From Brachybacterium halotolerans (GTDB lineage Bacteria; Actinomycetota; Actinomycetes; Actinomycetales; Dermabacteraceae), in contig NZ_JAEDAJ010000009.1 in assembly GCF_016623465.1 (NCBI RefSeq), positions 1 through 64,000 on the forward strand: DNA of 64,000 nucleotides, written 5' to 3'. Position numbers and translations under genes: made by a program. The notes beneath the pieces were generated by a model, which saw only the letters and a list, made by a program, of their open reading frames with translations, made no database searches and was not told where the DNA came from. This document shows positions 55,278 through 63,872 of the stretch, one piece after another (the first letter of the stretch is position 1; every line of letters begins with the position of its first letter).

Positions 55278-55826
55278 ATGGATGAACGCAGCTCCTACCT
55301 CCTCGTCGACGGCGAGAACATCGACGCCACGCTGGGCCTCTCGGTCCTGGGGCGCCGCCCGCACCCCGAGGAGAGGCCGCGCTGGAACACGCTGCTGAGC
55401 TTCATCCAGGAGCACTGGGCCGAGCCCACCCACGGACTGTTCTTCCTGGCCGTCGCGAGCGACCTCCCCGCGAGCTTCGTGCAGGCGCTGCTCGCCATGG
55501 GCTACACGCCGATCCCTCTGCGGGGCGACGGCAAGGTCGTGGACATCGCCATCCAGCGGACGCTCACCGCCCTCAAGGAACGTGCGGCCGACGTGGCCCT
55601 GGTCAGCCACGACCGCGACTTCGTCGACCAGATGCGCGACCTCTCGGAGGACGACGAGCGGCGCCTCGCGATCGTGGGCTTCCGCGAGTTCATGGCCTCC
55701 GACCTGCGGCAGGTGCCGCGCGTGGAGATCCTCGACCTCGAGTTCGACGCCGGGACGTTCACCAGCCCGCTGCCGCGCGTGCGCGTCATCGAGATCGACG
55801 AGTTCGACCCCTACGAGTTCATCTGA
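55278..55826 (+). CDS. NYN-domain (PIN-like) protein
   Basis: 182 aa. Acidic residues of the NYN/PIN fold: DGENID at 11-16, GDGKVVDIAI near 84-93, and SHDRDF near 110-115. The family is thought to be metal-dependent RNA-processing nucleases. TAGGCT (55265-55270) ends 7 nt before the ATG with no ribosome binding site, so it is probably leaderless. A 5' extension rich in Pro/Ala (from a GTG at 55104) stays open but looks non-coding. Confidence 0.78.
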   Translation: MDERSSYLLVDGENIDATLGLSVLGRRPHPEERPRWNTLLSFIQEHWAEPTHGLFFLAVASDLPASFVQALLAMGYTPIPLRGDGKVVDIAIQRTLTALKERAADVALVSHDRDFVDQMRDLSEDDERRLAIVGFREFMASDLRQVPRVEILDLEFDAGTFTSPLPRVRVIEIDEFDPYEFI

Positions 55827-55857
55827 TCCTGCTCGCGTTCAACTGATCCTGCTCGCA
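55818..55857. repeat. 20-bp tandem duplication across the NYN stop codon
   Basis: Copies 55818-55837 and 55838-55857 differ at two positions. The first holds codons for F-I-stop, the second F-N-stop in the same pattern. A short palindrome CCTGCTCG/CGAGCAGG overlaps the second copy and may act as a terminator. Confidence 0.75.
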
Positions 55858-55867
55858 CGAGCAGGCC

Positions 55868-57265
55868 TCAGGAGAGCCGGCCGAGCACCTCGTTGAGCGC
55901 CTCGGTCGAGGACGGGTGGGTCCAGATCCCGTCGCGCAGCTGCGTGGCCGTGATGCCCGCGCGCATGGCGAGCGCCACGAGGTTCACGACCTCCTGGGAG
56001 TCGACGTGGAACAAACGCGCCCCCAGCACGAGATCGCTCTGCGCGTCGACGACCACCTTGATCACGCCGCGGGCGTCCCCCAGTGTCTTCGGGCGGGGCA
56101 TCGCCTTGATCCCCGCGACGGGCGCGAGCACCGTGCGAACCTCGTGGCCGGCCTCGCGAGCCTCGCGCTCGGTCAGGCCGACGGCCGACAGCGGCGGGGT
56201 GAGGAAGGTCGTCGACGGCACCGCGACGCGGTCCGAGAGCCGCCGCGAGCCGTCGCCCGTGAGCGCGGAGGCCACGATGCGGCTGTCGTCGAGGGAGAGG
56301 TAGGTCTGCTGCCCGTGCCCATGGACGTCGCCCATCGCGAACACGCCCTCGGCGCTCGTGCGCAGCTGGTCGTCGACGACGACGGTGCCGTGCTCGTCGA
56401 CCTCGATGCCCGCCTGCTCGAGACCCAGATCCGCGGTGGCGGGCCGCCTGCCGGTGGCGACCAGGACCGCGTCGGCCACGAGCGGTGCGCCGTTCCCGTC
56501 GTCCGTGCCGTGCAGCGCGACGCCGTCCGGGCCGTCGACGTACTCGCCGACGGAGGTCCTGGTGATGAGCGTGATGCCCTCGTCCTCGAGGACCTCGCGC
56601 ACCGCGTCCGCGACGTCGTCGTCCTCCGCGGGCAGGATCCGCTCGCCGCGGGCGATGACGGTGACCTCGCTGCCGAAACTGCGGAATATCGCGGCGAACT
56701 CGAGGCCGATCGGTCCCGCGCCGATCACGGCGAGACGGCGCGGGAAGGGCTTCACGTGCTGGAGTGAGGTGGAGGTGTGGATGCGCGGCCCGTCGATGCC
56801 GGGCACCGCGGGCAGGACGGGCTCGGCGCCGGTGTTCACGATGACGGTATCGGCGCTGATCAGGAGGTGCTCGGCGAGGCCGGCACCGCCAGCGGAGGGA
56901 GTCACCTCGACCTCGCGGGGCCCGACGAAGCGGGCGCGGCCGTCCACGATCGTCACGGTGTCGTGGTCGGCGAGCATGTGCAGGTTGACGTCGTTCAGCT
57001 TCCCGATGAGGGCGTCGCGCGTGTCCACTGCACGGTCGAAGTACTCCTGGGGGTCGTCACCCTCGCGGCGCTCGTCCGCGGCGTGCACGAGGGTCTTCGT
57101 GGGCACGCAGCCGATGTTGATGCAGGTCCCGCCGTACATCAGAGAGGACTGCTCGACCATCACGACGCGGCGCCCGGCGGCGGCCATGCTCGCGGCGAGC
57201 GTCTTCCCTCCCTTCCCCCAGCCCAGGACGAGCAGGTCGGCGGTCAGGGTGCGCGGTGCGGTCAT
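55868..57265 (-). CDS. rclA: RclA-type pyridine nucleotide-disulfide oxidoreductase
   Basis: 465 aa. LGWGKGGKTLA (FAD) and YGGTCINIGCVPTKTLVH with redox cysteines C48 and C53 are nearly identical to E. coli RclA. GAGPIGLEFA (NAD) and AMGDVHGHGQQTYLSLDD, TPPLSAVGLTE and FTHPS-like WTHPSSTEALNE at the C-terminus complete the match. RclA protects from hypochlorite/hypothiocyanite and reduces Cu(II). No RclR regulator is adjacent. Convergent with the NYN gene. Confidence 0.87.
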   Translation of the reverse strand: MTAPRTLTADLLVLGWGKGGKTLAASMAAAGRRVVMVEQSSLMYGGTCINIGCVPTKTLVHAADERREGDDPQEYFDRAVDTRDALIGKLNDVNLHMLADHDTVTIVDGRARFVGPREVEVTPSAGGAGLAEHLLISADTVIVNTGAEPVLPAVPGIDGPRIHTSTSLQHVKPFPRRLAVIGAGPIGLEFAAIFRSFGSEVTVIARGERILPAEDDDVADAVREVLEDEGITLITRTSVGEYVDGPDGVALHGTDDGNGAPLVADAVLVATGRRPATADLGLEQAGIEVDEHGTVVVDDQLRTSAEGVFAMGDVHGHGQQTYLSLDDSRIVASALTGDGSRRLSDRVAVPSTTFLTPPLSAVGLTEREAREAGHEVRTVLAPVAGIKAMPRPKTLGDARGVIKVVVDAQSDLVLGARLFHVDSQEVVNLVALAMRAGITATQLRDGIWTHPSSTEALNEVLGRLS

Positions 57266-57359
57266 GGGGTTCCTCCCGGGAGGGTGCGGCGAGCGGTCCC
57301 GACGCAGGGGCCTGCGGCGACGCTACCCCCGCGGCGACAAGGACGTGCGCGGACAGCAG

Positions 57360-57389
57360 AAGGCCCCCGCCGGAACCGGCGGGGGCCTT
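57360..57389 (-). terminator. Terminator of tRNA-Ser
   Basis: Perfect 14-bp stem, arms 57360-57373 and 57376-57389, 2-nt loop, followed on the minus strand by CTGCTGT. It lies 30 bp past the tRNA 3' end. Confidence 0.8.
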
Positions 57390-57418
57390 CGGGACCCGGA
57401 CGAGCTCCGGGCCAAGGG

Positions 57419-57504
57419 CGGTAGCGGCGGGATTTGAACCCGCGGTGGCTATTAACCACACATCATTTCGAGTGATGCACCTTCGGCCGCTCGGACACGC
57501 TACC
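57419..57504 (-). tRNA. tRNA-Ser (anticodon CGA)
   Basis: Read on the minus strand: acceptor stem GGTAGCG/CGCTACC, TG at positions 8-9, anticodon loop CTCGAAA giving CGA (codon UCG), a long variable arm characteristic of tRNA-Ser, and T-arm GCGGG-TTCAAAT-CCCGC. Discriminator base G; CCA is not encoded. Confidence 0.95.
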
Positions 57505-57511
57505 GCCCGCG

Positions 57512-57541
57512 ATTCTACGCAGGGCCATGAACGACGGGCAA
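57512..57541 (-). promoter_or_regulatory. Promoter of tRNA-Ser
   Basis: Minus-strand -35 TTGCCC (57536-57541), 18-bp spacer, -10 TAGAAT (57512-57517). Transcription would begin at the tRNA 5' end. Confidence 0.65.
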
Positions 57542-57597
57542 ACCGCGGGCGCCGACGTGCGATCCAGTTCACCGGCGCAGGCACTACCCTCGACGGG

Positions 57598-59874
57598 ATG
57601 ACGAGCACCGATGCCCCGACTCCCTCCCAGCCTCCCGCAGATCCGGCCGCGTCCGCGCCCCGACCGCCCCGCCCCGTCCATCGGCCGACGGACCGCACCC
57701 ACCACGGCGACACCGTGAGCGATCCCTTCGAGTGGCTGCGCGTCAAGGAGGACCCCGAGGTCATCGAGCACCTCGAGGCCGAGAACGCCTTCGCGGACGC
57801 GCGCACGGCGCACCTGTCGGGGCTGCGCACCGAGCTGGTCTCCGAGTTCGTCGGCCACACCCAGGAGACGGACCAGTCCGTGCCCGTGCGCCGCGGTGAC
57901 TGGTGGTACCTCACCCGCACCACCGAGGGCGAGGACTACCCGCGGCACACGCGCGTCGCCGAGACCCCGGAGCTGCCGCGCGGCGCGGGCGGCGTCCCCG
58001 CCGTCGAGCCCGGCGTGCTGCTGCCCGGCGAGCAGGTGATCCTCGACGCGCAGTCCCTCGCCGAGGGCCAGGAGTTCTTCTCCCTCGGCGGCATGCGCCC
58101 CTCCCCCAGCCAGGCCCTGCTCGCCTTCAGCACCGATGTGCGCGGCGACGAGCGCTTCGACGTGGTGGTCACGGACCTGCGCCGCGGGAGCTCGGGCGGC
58201 GAGCGCGGCGCGGGCGGCGAGGTGATCGACGAGGCGGTGCGCGGCGCCGGCTACGGGCTCGCGTTCTCGACCGATGAGCAGTGGCTGTTCTACGCGCGGG
58301 TCGACGACGCCTGGCGCCAGCACCAGATCTGGCGTCACCGCCTGGGGACGGATGCCCAGGAGGATCAGCTGGTCCTCGAAGAGACCGATGAGCGCTTCTC
58401 GATCGGCTTCGGGACCTCGCGCGACGGCTCCACGCTGATCATCGAGGCCGCCTCGACCACGACCAGCGAGGGCTGGCTCCTTGACCTCTCGGATCCCACC
58501 TCGGCACCGCGCTCCGCCGGTGGTCGTCGGCCCGGGATCGAGTACTCGCTCGAGCCCGCCGGGGACCACCTGCTGGTGGTCCACAACGACGGGGCGCCCG
58601 GCTTCGCGCTCGCAACCGCACCGCTCGAGGACCCAGGATCCTGGACGACGATCCTCGAGGCAGCCGACGGCGAGCGCCTCGAGTCCGTCGACGCATTCGC
58701 GGGCTTCGCCGCGCTCGAGCTGCGCAGCGGCGGGCTCGCCGCGGTGCGCGTGATCCCCCGGCGCGGGGCGGCGAGCGCGGGCACGGGGTTGAACGCTGAG
58801 ACCGGTGCTGGCGCTGACGTCGACGCGGAGACGGCGGCGCACGCCTGGGCGGTCGAGGACGCCTGGGACGTCTCCCACGGCGGCGAGCTCGACACCGTGT
58901 TCCTGCAGGCGAACCACCAGTTCGACGAGCAGCTCCTGCGCTACCAGCTCACGAGCCTGCTCACCCCGTCGACGATCGCCCAGGTCGACGTGCGCACCCG
59001 CGAGCACGAGGTGCTGCGCCGCACCCCGGTCCCGGGCTACGACCCGGAGCTGTACGTCGAGAAGCGCCTGTGGGCGCGGGCGGCCGACGGCACCGCGATC
59101 CCGATCTCGCTGGCCGCCCGCCGGGAGGTCGCGCCCGACGCCACGAACCCCGGCTACCTCTACGGCTACGGCTCCTACGAGGCGTCCATGGACCCCTCGT
59201 TCGTGCCCACGCGCCTGTCCCTCCTGGACCGCGGGGTCGTGGTCGCCGTGGCGCATGTGCGCGGCGGCGGCGAGATGGGCAGGCCCTGGTACGAGCACGG
59301 CAAGCTGCTCGAGAAGCGCAACACCTTCACCGACTTCGTGGACTGCGCGGCGCACCTGGTCGACGCGGGCTGGGTCGCGCCGGACCGCCTCTCCGCGGAG
59401 GGCCGCAGCGCGGGAGGCCTGCTCATGGGCGCGATCGCGAACCTCGCCCCCGAGCGGTTCCGGGCGATCATCGCGGGCGTGCCCTTCGTGGACGCGCTCA
59501 CCACTATCCTGGACCCTTCGCTCCCCCTCACCGTGGGCGAGTGGGAGGAGTGGGGCGACCCGCTGCACGATCCCGAGGTCTACGCGTACATGAAGTCGTA
59601 CTCGCCGTACGAGAACGTGCGGGAGGTCGAGTACCCGGCGATCTTCGCCTCGACCTCGCTGAACGACACCCGCGTGTTCTTCGTCGAGCCCGCGAAGTGG
59701 GTGGCGCGCCTGCGCGAGACCGTGACCAGCGACCAGGACGAGCGGCCGATCGTGTTCCGCTGCGAGATGGTCGCCGGGCACGGTGGGCGCTCGGGCCGCT
59801 ACGCGAAGTGGGAGCAGCGGGCCGACGAGCTCGCCTGGCTGCTCGACCAGATCGGCGCGACCGCCCGGATCTGA
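57598..59874 (+). CDS. ptrB: Oligopeptidase B (prolyl oligopeptidase family S9A)
   Basis: 758 aa. N-terminal beta-propeller, C-terminal hydrolase with S604 (EGRSAGGLLMG), D690 (SLNDTRVFF) and H728 (AGHGGRSGRY). Cytosolic peptidase that cleaves after basic residues in short peptides. TACCCT at 57585-57590 ends 7 nt before the ATG, with no ribosome binding site: a leaderless start. Confidence 0.93.
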   Translation: MTSTDAPTPSQPPADPAASAPRPPRPVHRPTDRTHHGDTVSDPFEWLRVKEDPEVIEHLEAENAFADARTAHLSGLRTELVSEFVGHTQETDQSVPVRRGDWWYLTRTTEGEDYPRHTRVAETPELPRGAGGVPAVEPGVLLPGEQVILDAQSLAEGQEFFSLGGMRPSPSQALLAFSTDVRGDERFDVVVTDLRRGSSGGERGAGGEVIDEAVRGAGYGLAFSTDEQWLFYARVDDAWRQHQIWRHRLGTDAQEDQLVLEETDERFSIGFGTSRDGSTLIIEAASTTTSEGWLLDLSDPTSAPRSAGGRRPGIEYSLEPAGDHLLVVHNDGAPGFALATAPLEDPGSWTTILEAADGERLESVDAFAGFAALELRSGGLAAVRVIPRRGAASAGTGLNAETGAGADVDAETAAHAWAVEDAWDVSHGGELDTVFLQANHQFDEQLLRYQLTSLLTPSTIAQVDVRTREHEVLRRTPVPGYDPELYVEKRLWARAADGTAIPISLAARREVAPDATNPGYLYGYGSYEASMDPSFVPTRLSLLDRGVVVAVAHVRGGGEMGRPWYEHGKLLEKRNTFTDFVDCAAHLVDAGWVAPDRLSAEGRSAGGLLMGAIANLAPERFRAIIAGVPFVDALTTILDPSLPLTVGEWEEWGDPLHDPEVYAYMKSYSPYENVREVEYPAIFASTSLNDTRVFFVEPAKWVARLRETVTSDQDERPIVFRCEMVAGHGGRSGRYAKWEQRADELAWLLDQIGATARI

Positions 59875-59883
59875 GCGGCCGGA

Positions 59884-59917
59884 GGGCCCGAACGGACGTC
59901 GATCGTCCGTCGGGCCC
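59884..59917. terminator. Bidirectional terminator between ptrB and metQ
   Basis: Arms 59884-59898 and 59904-59917 pair over 14 bp with one bulged A and a 5-nt loop. Convergent genes flank it. Confidence 0.78.
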
Positions 59918-59924
59918 CGTCCGG

Positions 59925-60776
59925 TCAGAAGGCCGGGATGACGGAGCCGTCGGTGTACGTGGTGGTGATGAAGTCCTTGACCTTGTCGGAGTGCAGGAGC
60001 TCGTCGAGCTTCTTCAGCGCGGCGTTGTCCTTCTCCTCGGTGCGCACCACCACGAAGTTCGCGTAGGGGTTCTCCGCGTCGCTCTTCTCGAGCACGATCG
60101 AGTCCTCGGACGGCTTCAGGCCCGACTCGATCGCGTAGTTGCCGTTGACGACGCCCGCCGCGAAGTCACCCAGAGTGCGCGGGATCTGGGCGGCCTCGAT
60201 CTCCGTGAACTTCAGCTTCTGCGGGTTCTCGGCGACGTCCTTGGTGGTCGCGTCGGTGACCTCGACGCCGTCCTTGAGGGTGATCAGACCCGCCTCGGCG
60301 AGCAGGCCCAGGCCGCGGCCGCGGTTGGTGGGGTCGTTGGCGATCGCGATCTCGTCGCCGTCCTTCAGCTCGTCGAGCTTCGTGATCTTCTCGGAGTACA
60401 GGCCCAGGGGCTCGATGTGCACGCCCTTGAAGGCGAAGAAGTCGTAGCCCTTCTCCTTCTCCTGCGAGTCCAGGAACGGCTGGTTCTGGTAGTAGTTCGC
60501 GTCGATGTCGCCGTCGTTCAGCGCCTGGTTCGGGATCTGGTAGTCCGTGTAGGGCGTGATGTCCAGCTTCAGATCCGCGTCCTCGGCGAGGTTCTTGCTG
60601 ACGAACTCCAGGATCTCCTGGTGAGGCTTGGGCGAGGCGCCGATGGTGATCGTGGTCACCCCGTCCTTCTCCTCGGGGCCGTCGGAGCCCCCGCCCACCA
60701 GGCCGCAGCCGGTGATCGAGAGCGCGGCGAGGCCGGCGCCGGAGGCGAACAGGGAGCGGCGGGTCAGGTGCGACAT
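59925..60776 (-). CDS. metQ: Methionine-binding lipoprotein MetQ (NlpA family)
   Basis: 283 aa. Lipobox ITGC. TIGASPKPHQEILEFV, DANYYQNQPFLD and AIANDPTNRGRGLGLL are NlpA/MetQ signatures. Binds methionine for the MetNI importer. ATG 60776 with GAGGAG 6 nt upstream. Confidence 0.93.
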   Translation of the reverse strand: MSHLTRRSLFASGAGLAALSITGCGLVGGGSDGPEEKDGVTTITIGASPKPHQEILEFVSKNLAEDADLKLDITPYTDYQIPNQALNDGDIDANYYQNQPFLDSQEKEKGYDFFAFKGVHIEPLGLYSEKITKLDELKDGDEIAIANDPTNRGRGLGLLAEAGLITLKDGVEVTDATTKDVAENPQKLKFTEIEAAQIPRTLGDFAAGVVNGNYAIESGLKPSEDSIVLEKSDAENPYANFVVVRTEEKDNAALKKLDELLHSDKVKDFITTTYTDGSVIPAF

Positions 60777-60856
60777 GGGGATCTCCTCGGGGAGTGGAAC
60801 GGAGCGGTGGGGCGGAAGGGCGAGGGCAGACGGGGAAGGGGCCTCGGGGGCGGGGC

Positions 60857-61552
60857 TCAGGCGTTGCGTGCGCGGTGGTCGACCGCGCGGGCGAGCACCG
60901 AGCCCAGCGACTGCACGAGGATCACGATGACGATGAGGACGACGACGGTCGAGATCATCACGACGTTGTCGTAGGACTGGTAGCCCATGCGGTTGGCGAG
61001 GTCGCCCAGTCCCTTGCCGCCCACGGCGCCGGCCATGGCGGTGTAGCCGATGACGGCGATCGTGGTGGTGGTCAGCGAGCCGATGATCCCGGGCAGTGCC
61101 TCGGGGAACAGCACCTGGCGGATGACCTGCCAGCGGCTCGCGCCCATCATCTGCACCGCCTCGATCTTCCCGGCGGGGATCTCGCGCAGGTTGATCTCGA
61201 TGAGTCGGGCGAGGAACGGGATCGCGGAGACCACGAGCGCGAACATGGCGGCGTTCGGGCCGGTCACCCGGCCCACCACGATCCTCGTAACGGGGATCAG
61301 CGCGATGATCAGGATGATGAACGGGAACGAGCGGCCCACGTTCACGATGAAGCCGACGATCCGGTTCACCCAGCGGGCGCCGCCGCCGGCGGCGCGGTCG
61401 GTCTCGAACAGCAGCACGCCGAGCGGGGTGCCGATGAGCGCCGCGAAGATCATCGTGCCGATCGTCATGTAGAGGGTGATCAGCGTGTTCGACCACAGGC
61501 TCGTGTTGGAGTCCCAGGTGGTGAAGACGGGGTTGCTCAGCCATTCGCTCAT
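60857..61552 (-). CDS. metI: Methionine ABC transporter permease MetI
   Basis: 231 aa, 5-6 helices. The EAA loop KIEAVQMMGASRWQVIRQVLFPEALPGI is typical of MetI. ATG overlaps the metN stop (ATGA, 61549-61552). Confidence 0.94.
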   Translation of the reverse strand: MSEWLSNPVFTTWDSNTSLWSNTLITLYMTIGTMIFAALIGTPLGVLLFETDRAAGGGARWVNRIVGFIVNVGRSFPFIILIIALIPVTRIVVGRVTGPNAAMFALVVSAIPFLARLIEINLREIPAGKIEAVQMMGASRWQVIRQVLFPEALPGIIGSLTTTTIAVIGYTAMAGAVGGKGLGDLANRMGYQSYDNVVMISTVVVLIVIVILVQSLGSVLARAVDHRARNA

Positions 61553-62577
61553 GCCGAGGCCTCCTTCGTGACGACGCCGCGGCCCTCGAGCTCGCGCAGG
61601 AAGGCCGCGAGGCCCTCCTTGCTGATCGGGGTGTCGTCCTCGTTGCGCAGGGCCAGCTGCACGCGGCCCACCTGGCGTCCGGCGATGGTCTCGATGGTGC
61701 CGGCGACGATCTGCGCGAGCGCTCCGTGCTCGGCGGCGATCCGCACGAGCTCCTCGCTGCTGGCCACGGCCTTCTCGTTCTGCGGGTCGGCGCCGTAGTC
61801 ACAGTCGACCACGCGCGCGCTGATGCCCGTCGGGGCCGGCGGCAGCGGGATCAGCTCGCTGCTGAGCGGACCGTGCGGGTCCGAGGCGACGTCGGCGAGC
61901 GCACCGGACTGGCGCACTCTGCCGTCCTCGAGGAGGGTCACGGAGTCGCAGATCTCGCGGACCACGCTCATCTCGTGCGTGATCATGAGGACGGTGATGC
62001 CCAGGCGATCGCGCAGGCTGCGGATGAGCGCGAGGATCTGCCGGGTCGTCGTCGGGTCGAGCGCGCTGGTGGGCTCGTCGCACAGCAGAACCTTGGGCTC
62101 GGCGGCGAGGCCGCGCGCGATGCCCACGCGCTGGATCTGTCCGCCCGAGAGCTGCGCGGGATGGTTGTGCTCGCGCCCGGCGAGGCCCACGAGGTCCACG
62201 AGCTCGGCGACGCGCGCGGAGCGCTGCTCACGGCCGACGCCGGCGATCTCGAGCGGGTGGGCGATGTTGCGGGCGGCGGTGCGGGAGTCCAGCAGGTTCG
62301 CGTGCTGGAAGACCATGCCGATCTCGCGGCGCGCCGCGCGCAGGGCGGGGCCGTCGAGCGCGGCGATGTCGGTGCCGTCGATGCGGACGCTGCCGGACGT
62401 GGGCTTCTCGAGCCCGGTGAGGCAGCGGATGAGCGTGGACTTCCCGGCGCCGGAGCGGCCGACGATCCCATGGATCTGGCCGGCGTCGACCGTCAGGTCG
62501 ATGCCGTCGAGCGCGGTGACGGGGTCTCCCCCGCCCGGCGCGGGGAAGACCTTGGTGAGGCCTTCGAGAGTGATCAC
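61549..62577 (-). CDS. metN: Methionine ABC transporter ATP-binding protein MetN
   Basis: 342 aa from a GTG at 62577. Walker A GRSGAGKST at 40-48, [30 protein letters not shown]. The C-terminal 90 residues form the NIL-type methionine-sensing domain. First gene of metNIQ. I saw no recognisable SAM riboswitch in 62578-62696. Confidence 0.95.
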   Translation of the reverse strand: MITLEGLTKVFPAPGGGDPVTALDGIDLTVDAGQIHGIVGRSGAGKSTLIRCLTGLEKPTSGSVRIDGTDIAALDGPALRAARREIGMVFQHANLLDSRTAARNIAHPLEIAGVGREQRSARVAELVDLVGLAGREHNHPAQLSGGQIQRVGIARGLAAEPKVLLCDEPTSALDPTTTRQILALIRSLRDRLGITVLMITHEMSVVREICDSVTLLEDGRVRQSGALADVASDPHGPLSSELIPLPPAPTGISARVVDCDYGADPQNEKAVASSEELVRIAAEHGALAQIVAGTIETIAGRQVGRVQLALRNEDDTPISKEGLAAFLRELEGRGVVTKEASA

Positions 62578-62696
62578 AAGCAGAAGTAGAGCATCCCCCT
62601 AGCGCACCTGCCGACCCCTGCGTTCACGAAACGTCATCTGACCGGGGGAGGCGTGGGAGGGATCACCGCGCGGGGCCGTGGCGTGTGGTGCGGGCC

Positions 62697-63179
62697 TCAG
62701 CGCCTGCGGCGGGCCCGGAAGAAGCCGCGCAGCAGGTCCCCGCACTCCTGCTCCCGCACGCCCGTGGTGAGCTCGGCGCGATGGTTCAGCCGAGGCTCGC
62801 GCACGAGGTCGTAGAGGGACCCGGCGGCTCCTGCCTTCGGGTCCGGGGCGCCGACCACGACGCGGGCGATCCGCGCGAGCACGATCGCACCGGCGCACAT
62901 GGTGCACGGCTCGAGCGTGACGGCGAGGGTGCAGCCGGTGAGGTTCCAGCGTCCCGTCGCGCGGGCGGCCCCGCGCAGGGCGAGGATCTCGGCGTGCGCG
63001 GTGGGGTCCTCGTCGGCCTCCCGGCGGTTCCCCGCCCGCGCGATCACGCGGCCGGTCGGGTCCAGGACGACGGCGCCGATGGGGACGTCGGCCGGCTCGC
63101 GGTCCGCGGCCGCGCGCGCCTCGTCGAGGGCAAGGCCCATGAGGTCGTCGTCGGAGAGCCGCGGGGTGTCGTCGTCCAC
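62697..63179 (-). CDS. tadA: tRNA adenosine deaminase
   Basis: 160 aa. Zinc site H62-A-E64 (TAHAEI) and PCTMC with C92 and C95. Converts A34 of tRNA-Arg(ACG) to inosine. GTG 63179 was chosen: GGGGAG lies upstream and it avoids overlap with the neighbouring gene's stop; a GTG at 63218 is the alternative. Downstream of the reductase gene in one unit. Confidence 0.92.
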   Translation of the reverse strand: MDDDTPRLSDDDLMGLALDEARAAADREPADVPIGAVVLDPTGRVIARAGNRREADEDPTAHAEILALRGAARATGRWNLTGCTLAVTLEPCTMCAGAIVLARIARVVVGAPDPKAGAAGSLYDLVREPRLNHRAELTTGVREQECGDLLRGFFRARRRR

Positions 63180-63204
63180 GCCCCCATTCTCCCCGGCCGC
63201 GCCG

Positions 63205-63750
63205 TCAGCCGCGCGCACCCGTGACCGCGAAGCGCGCCTGGAGCAGGGCGCCGTTCCTCCCGAACTCGCGCAGCTCCAGCTCGAGCCGTCCTCCCATCAG
63301 GGGCTTCCCGCTTCCGAGCGTCACGGGGGCGATGGACACGAAGACCTCGTCGAGCATCCCGGCCTCCGCGAACGAGTGGGCGAGGTCCCCGCCGCCCACG
63401 ATCCAGACGTCCTTGTCGCCCGCGGCCTCCTCGAGCCGGGCGCGGTGCTCGGCAGGAGGCCCCGCGACGCGGGTGATGCCCGCGAAGTCCTCGGGCAGCT
63501 CCCGATGGGAGAAGACGAACGTGGGCTGGTCGTAGACCCAGGCATCCGCGACGGTCTCGAGGTGCCCCACCACCCAGTCGTACGTCGAGCGCCCGGAGAC
63601 CACCGCCCCGACCTCCTCGATGAAGTCGTCGTAGGGAAGGATGCTCTGCGCGGGGTCGGTGGGCTGGGAGAGCAGCCAGTCCAGGCTCTCGTGCTCGTCG
63701 GCGAGGAAGCCGTCGAGGCTGGTCGCGGTGAAGAAGCGATAACGGGCCAT
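63205..63750 (-). CDS. DHFR/RibD C-terminal-like reductase
   Basis: 181 aa. [12 protein letters not shown] near 7-18 and [22 protein letters not shown] near 117-138 are the RibD_C/DHFR-like signatures. YyaP-like stand-alone members are of unknown substrate, probably NADPH-dependent. Cotranscribed with tadA. Confidence 0.82.
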   Translation of the reverse strand: MARYRFFTATSLDGFLADEHESLDWLLSQPTDPAQSILPYDDFIEEVGAVVSGRSTYDWVVGHLETVADAWVYDQPTFVFSHRELPEDFAGITRVAGPPAEHRARLEEAAGDKDVWIVGGGDLAHSFAEAGMLDEVFVSIAPVTLGSGKPLMGGRLELELREFGRNGALLQARFAVTGARG

Positions 63751-63872
63751 CGGGGCCTCCTGCGCGCCGGCGCAGCGCCGCGGGTCGGTCGCTGCGAGGT
63801 GTTGGTCCCAGTATTCGCCGGGGCTCCCCCGAACGGATCCCGCGCACAGAGGCGTCGGGTAGATTCGGCGCC

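Noticed and set aside
62578-62696. SAM riboswitch upstream of metN
   Set aside because: No recognisable conserved SAM riboswitch core could be folded by eye in this short leader.
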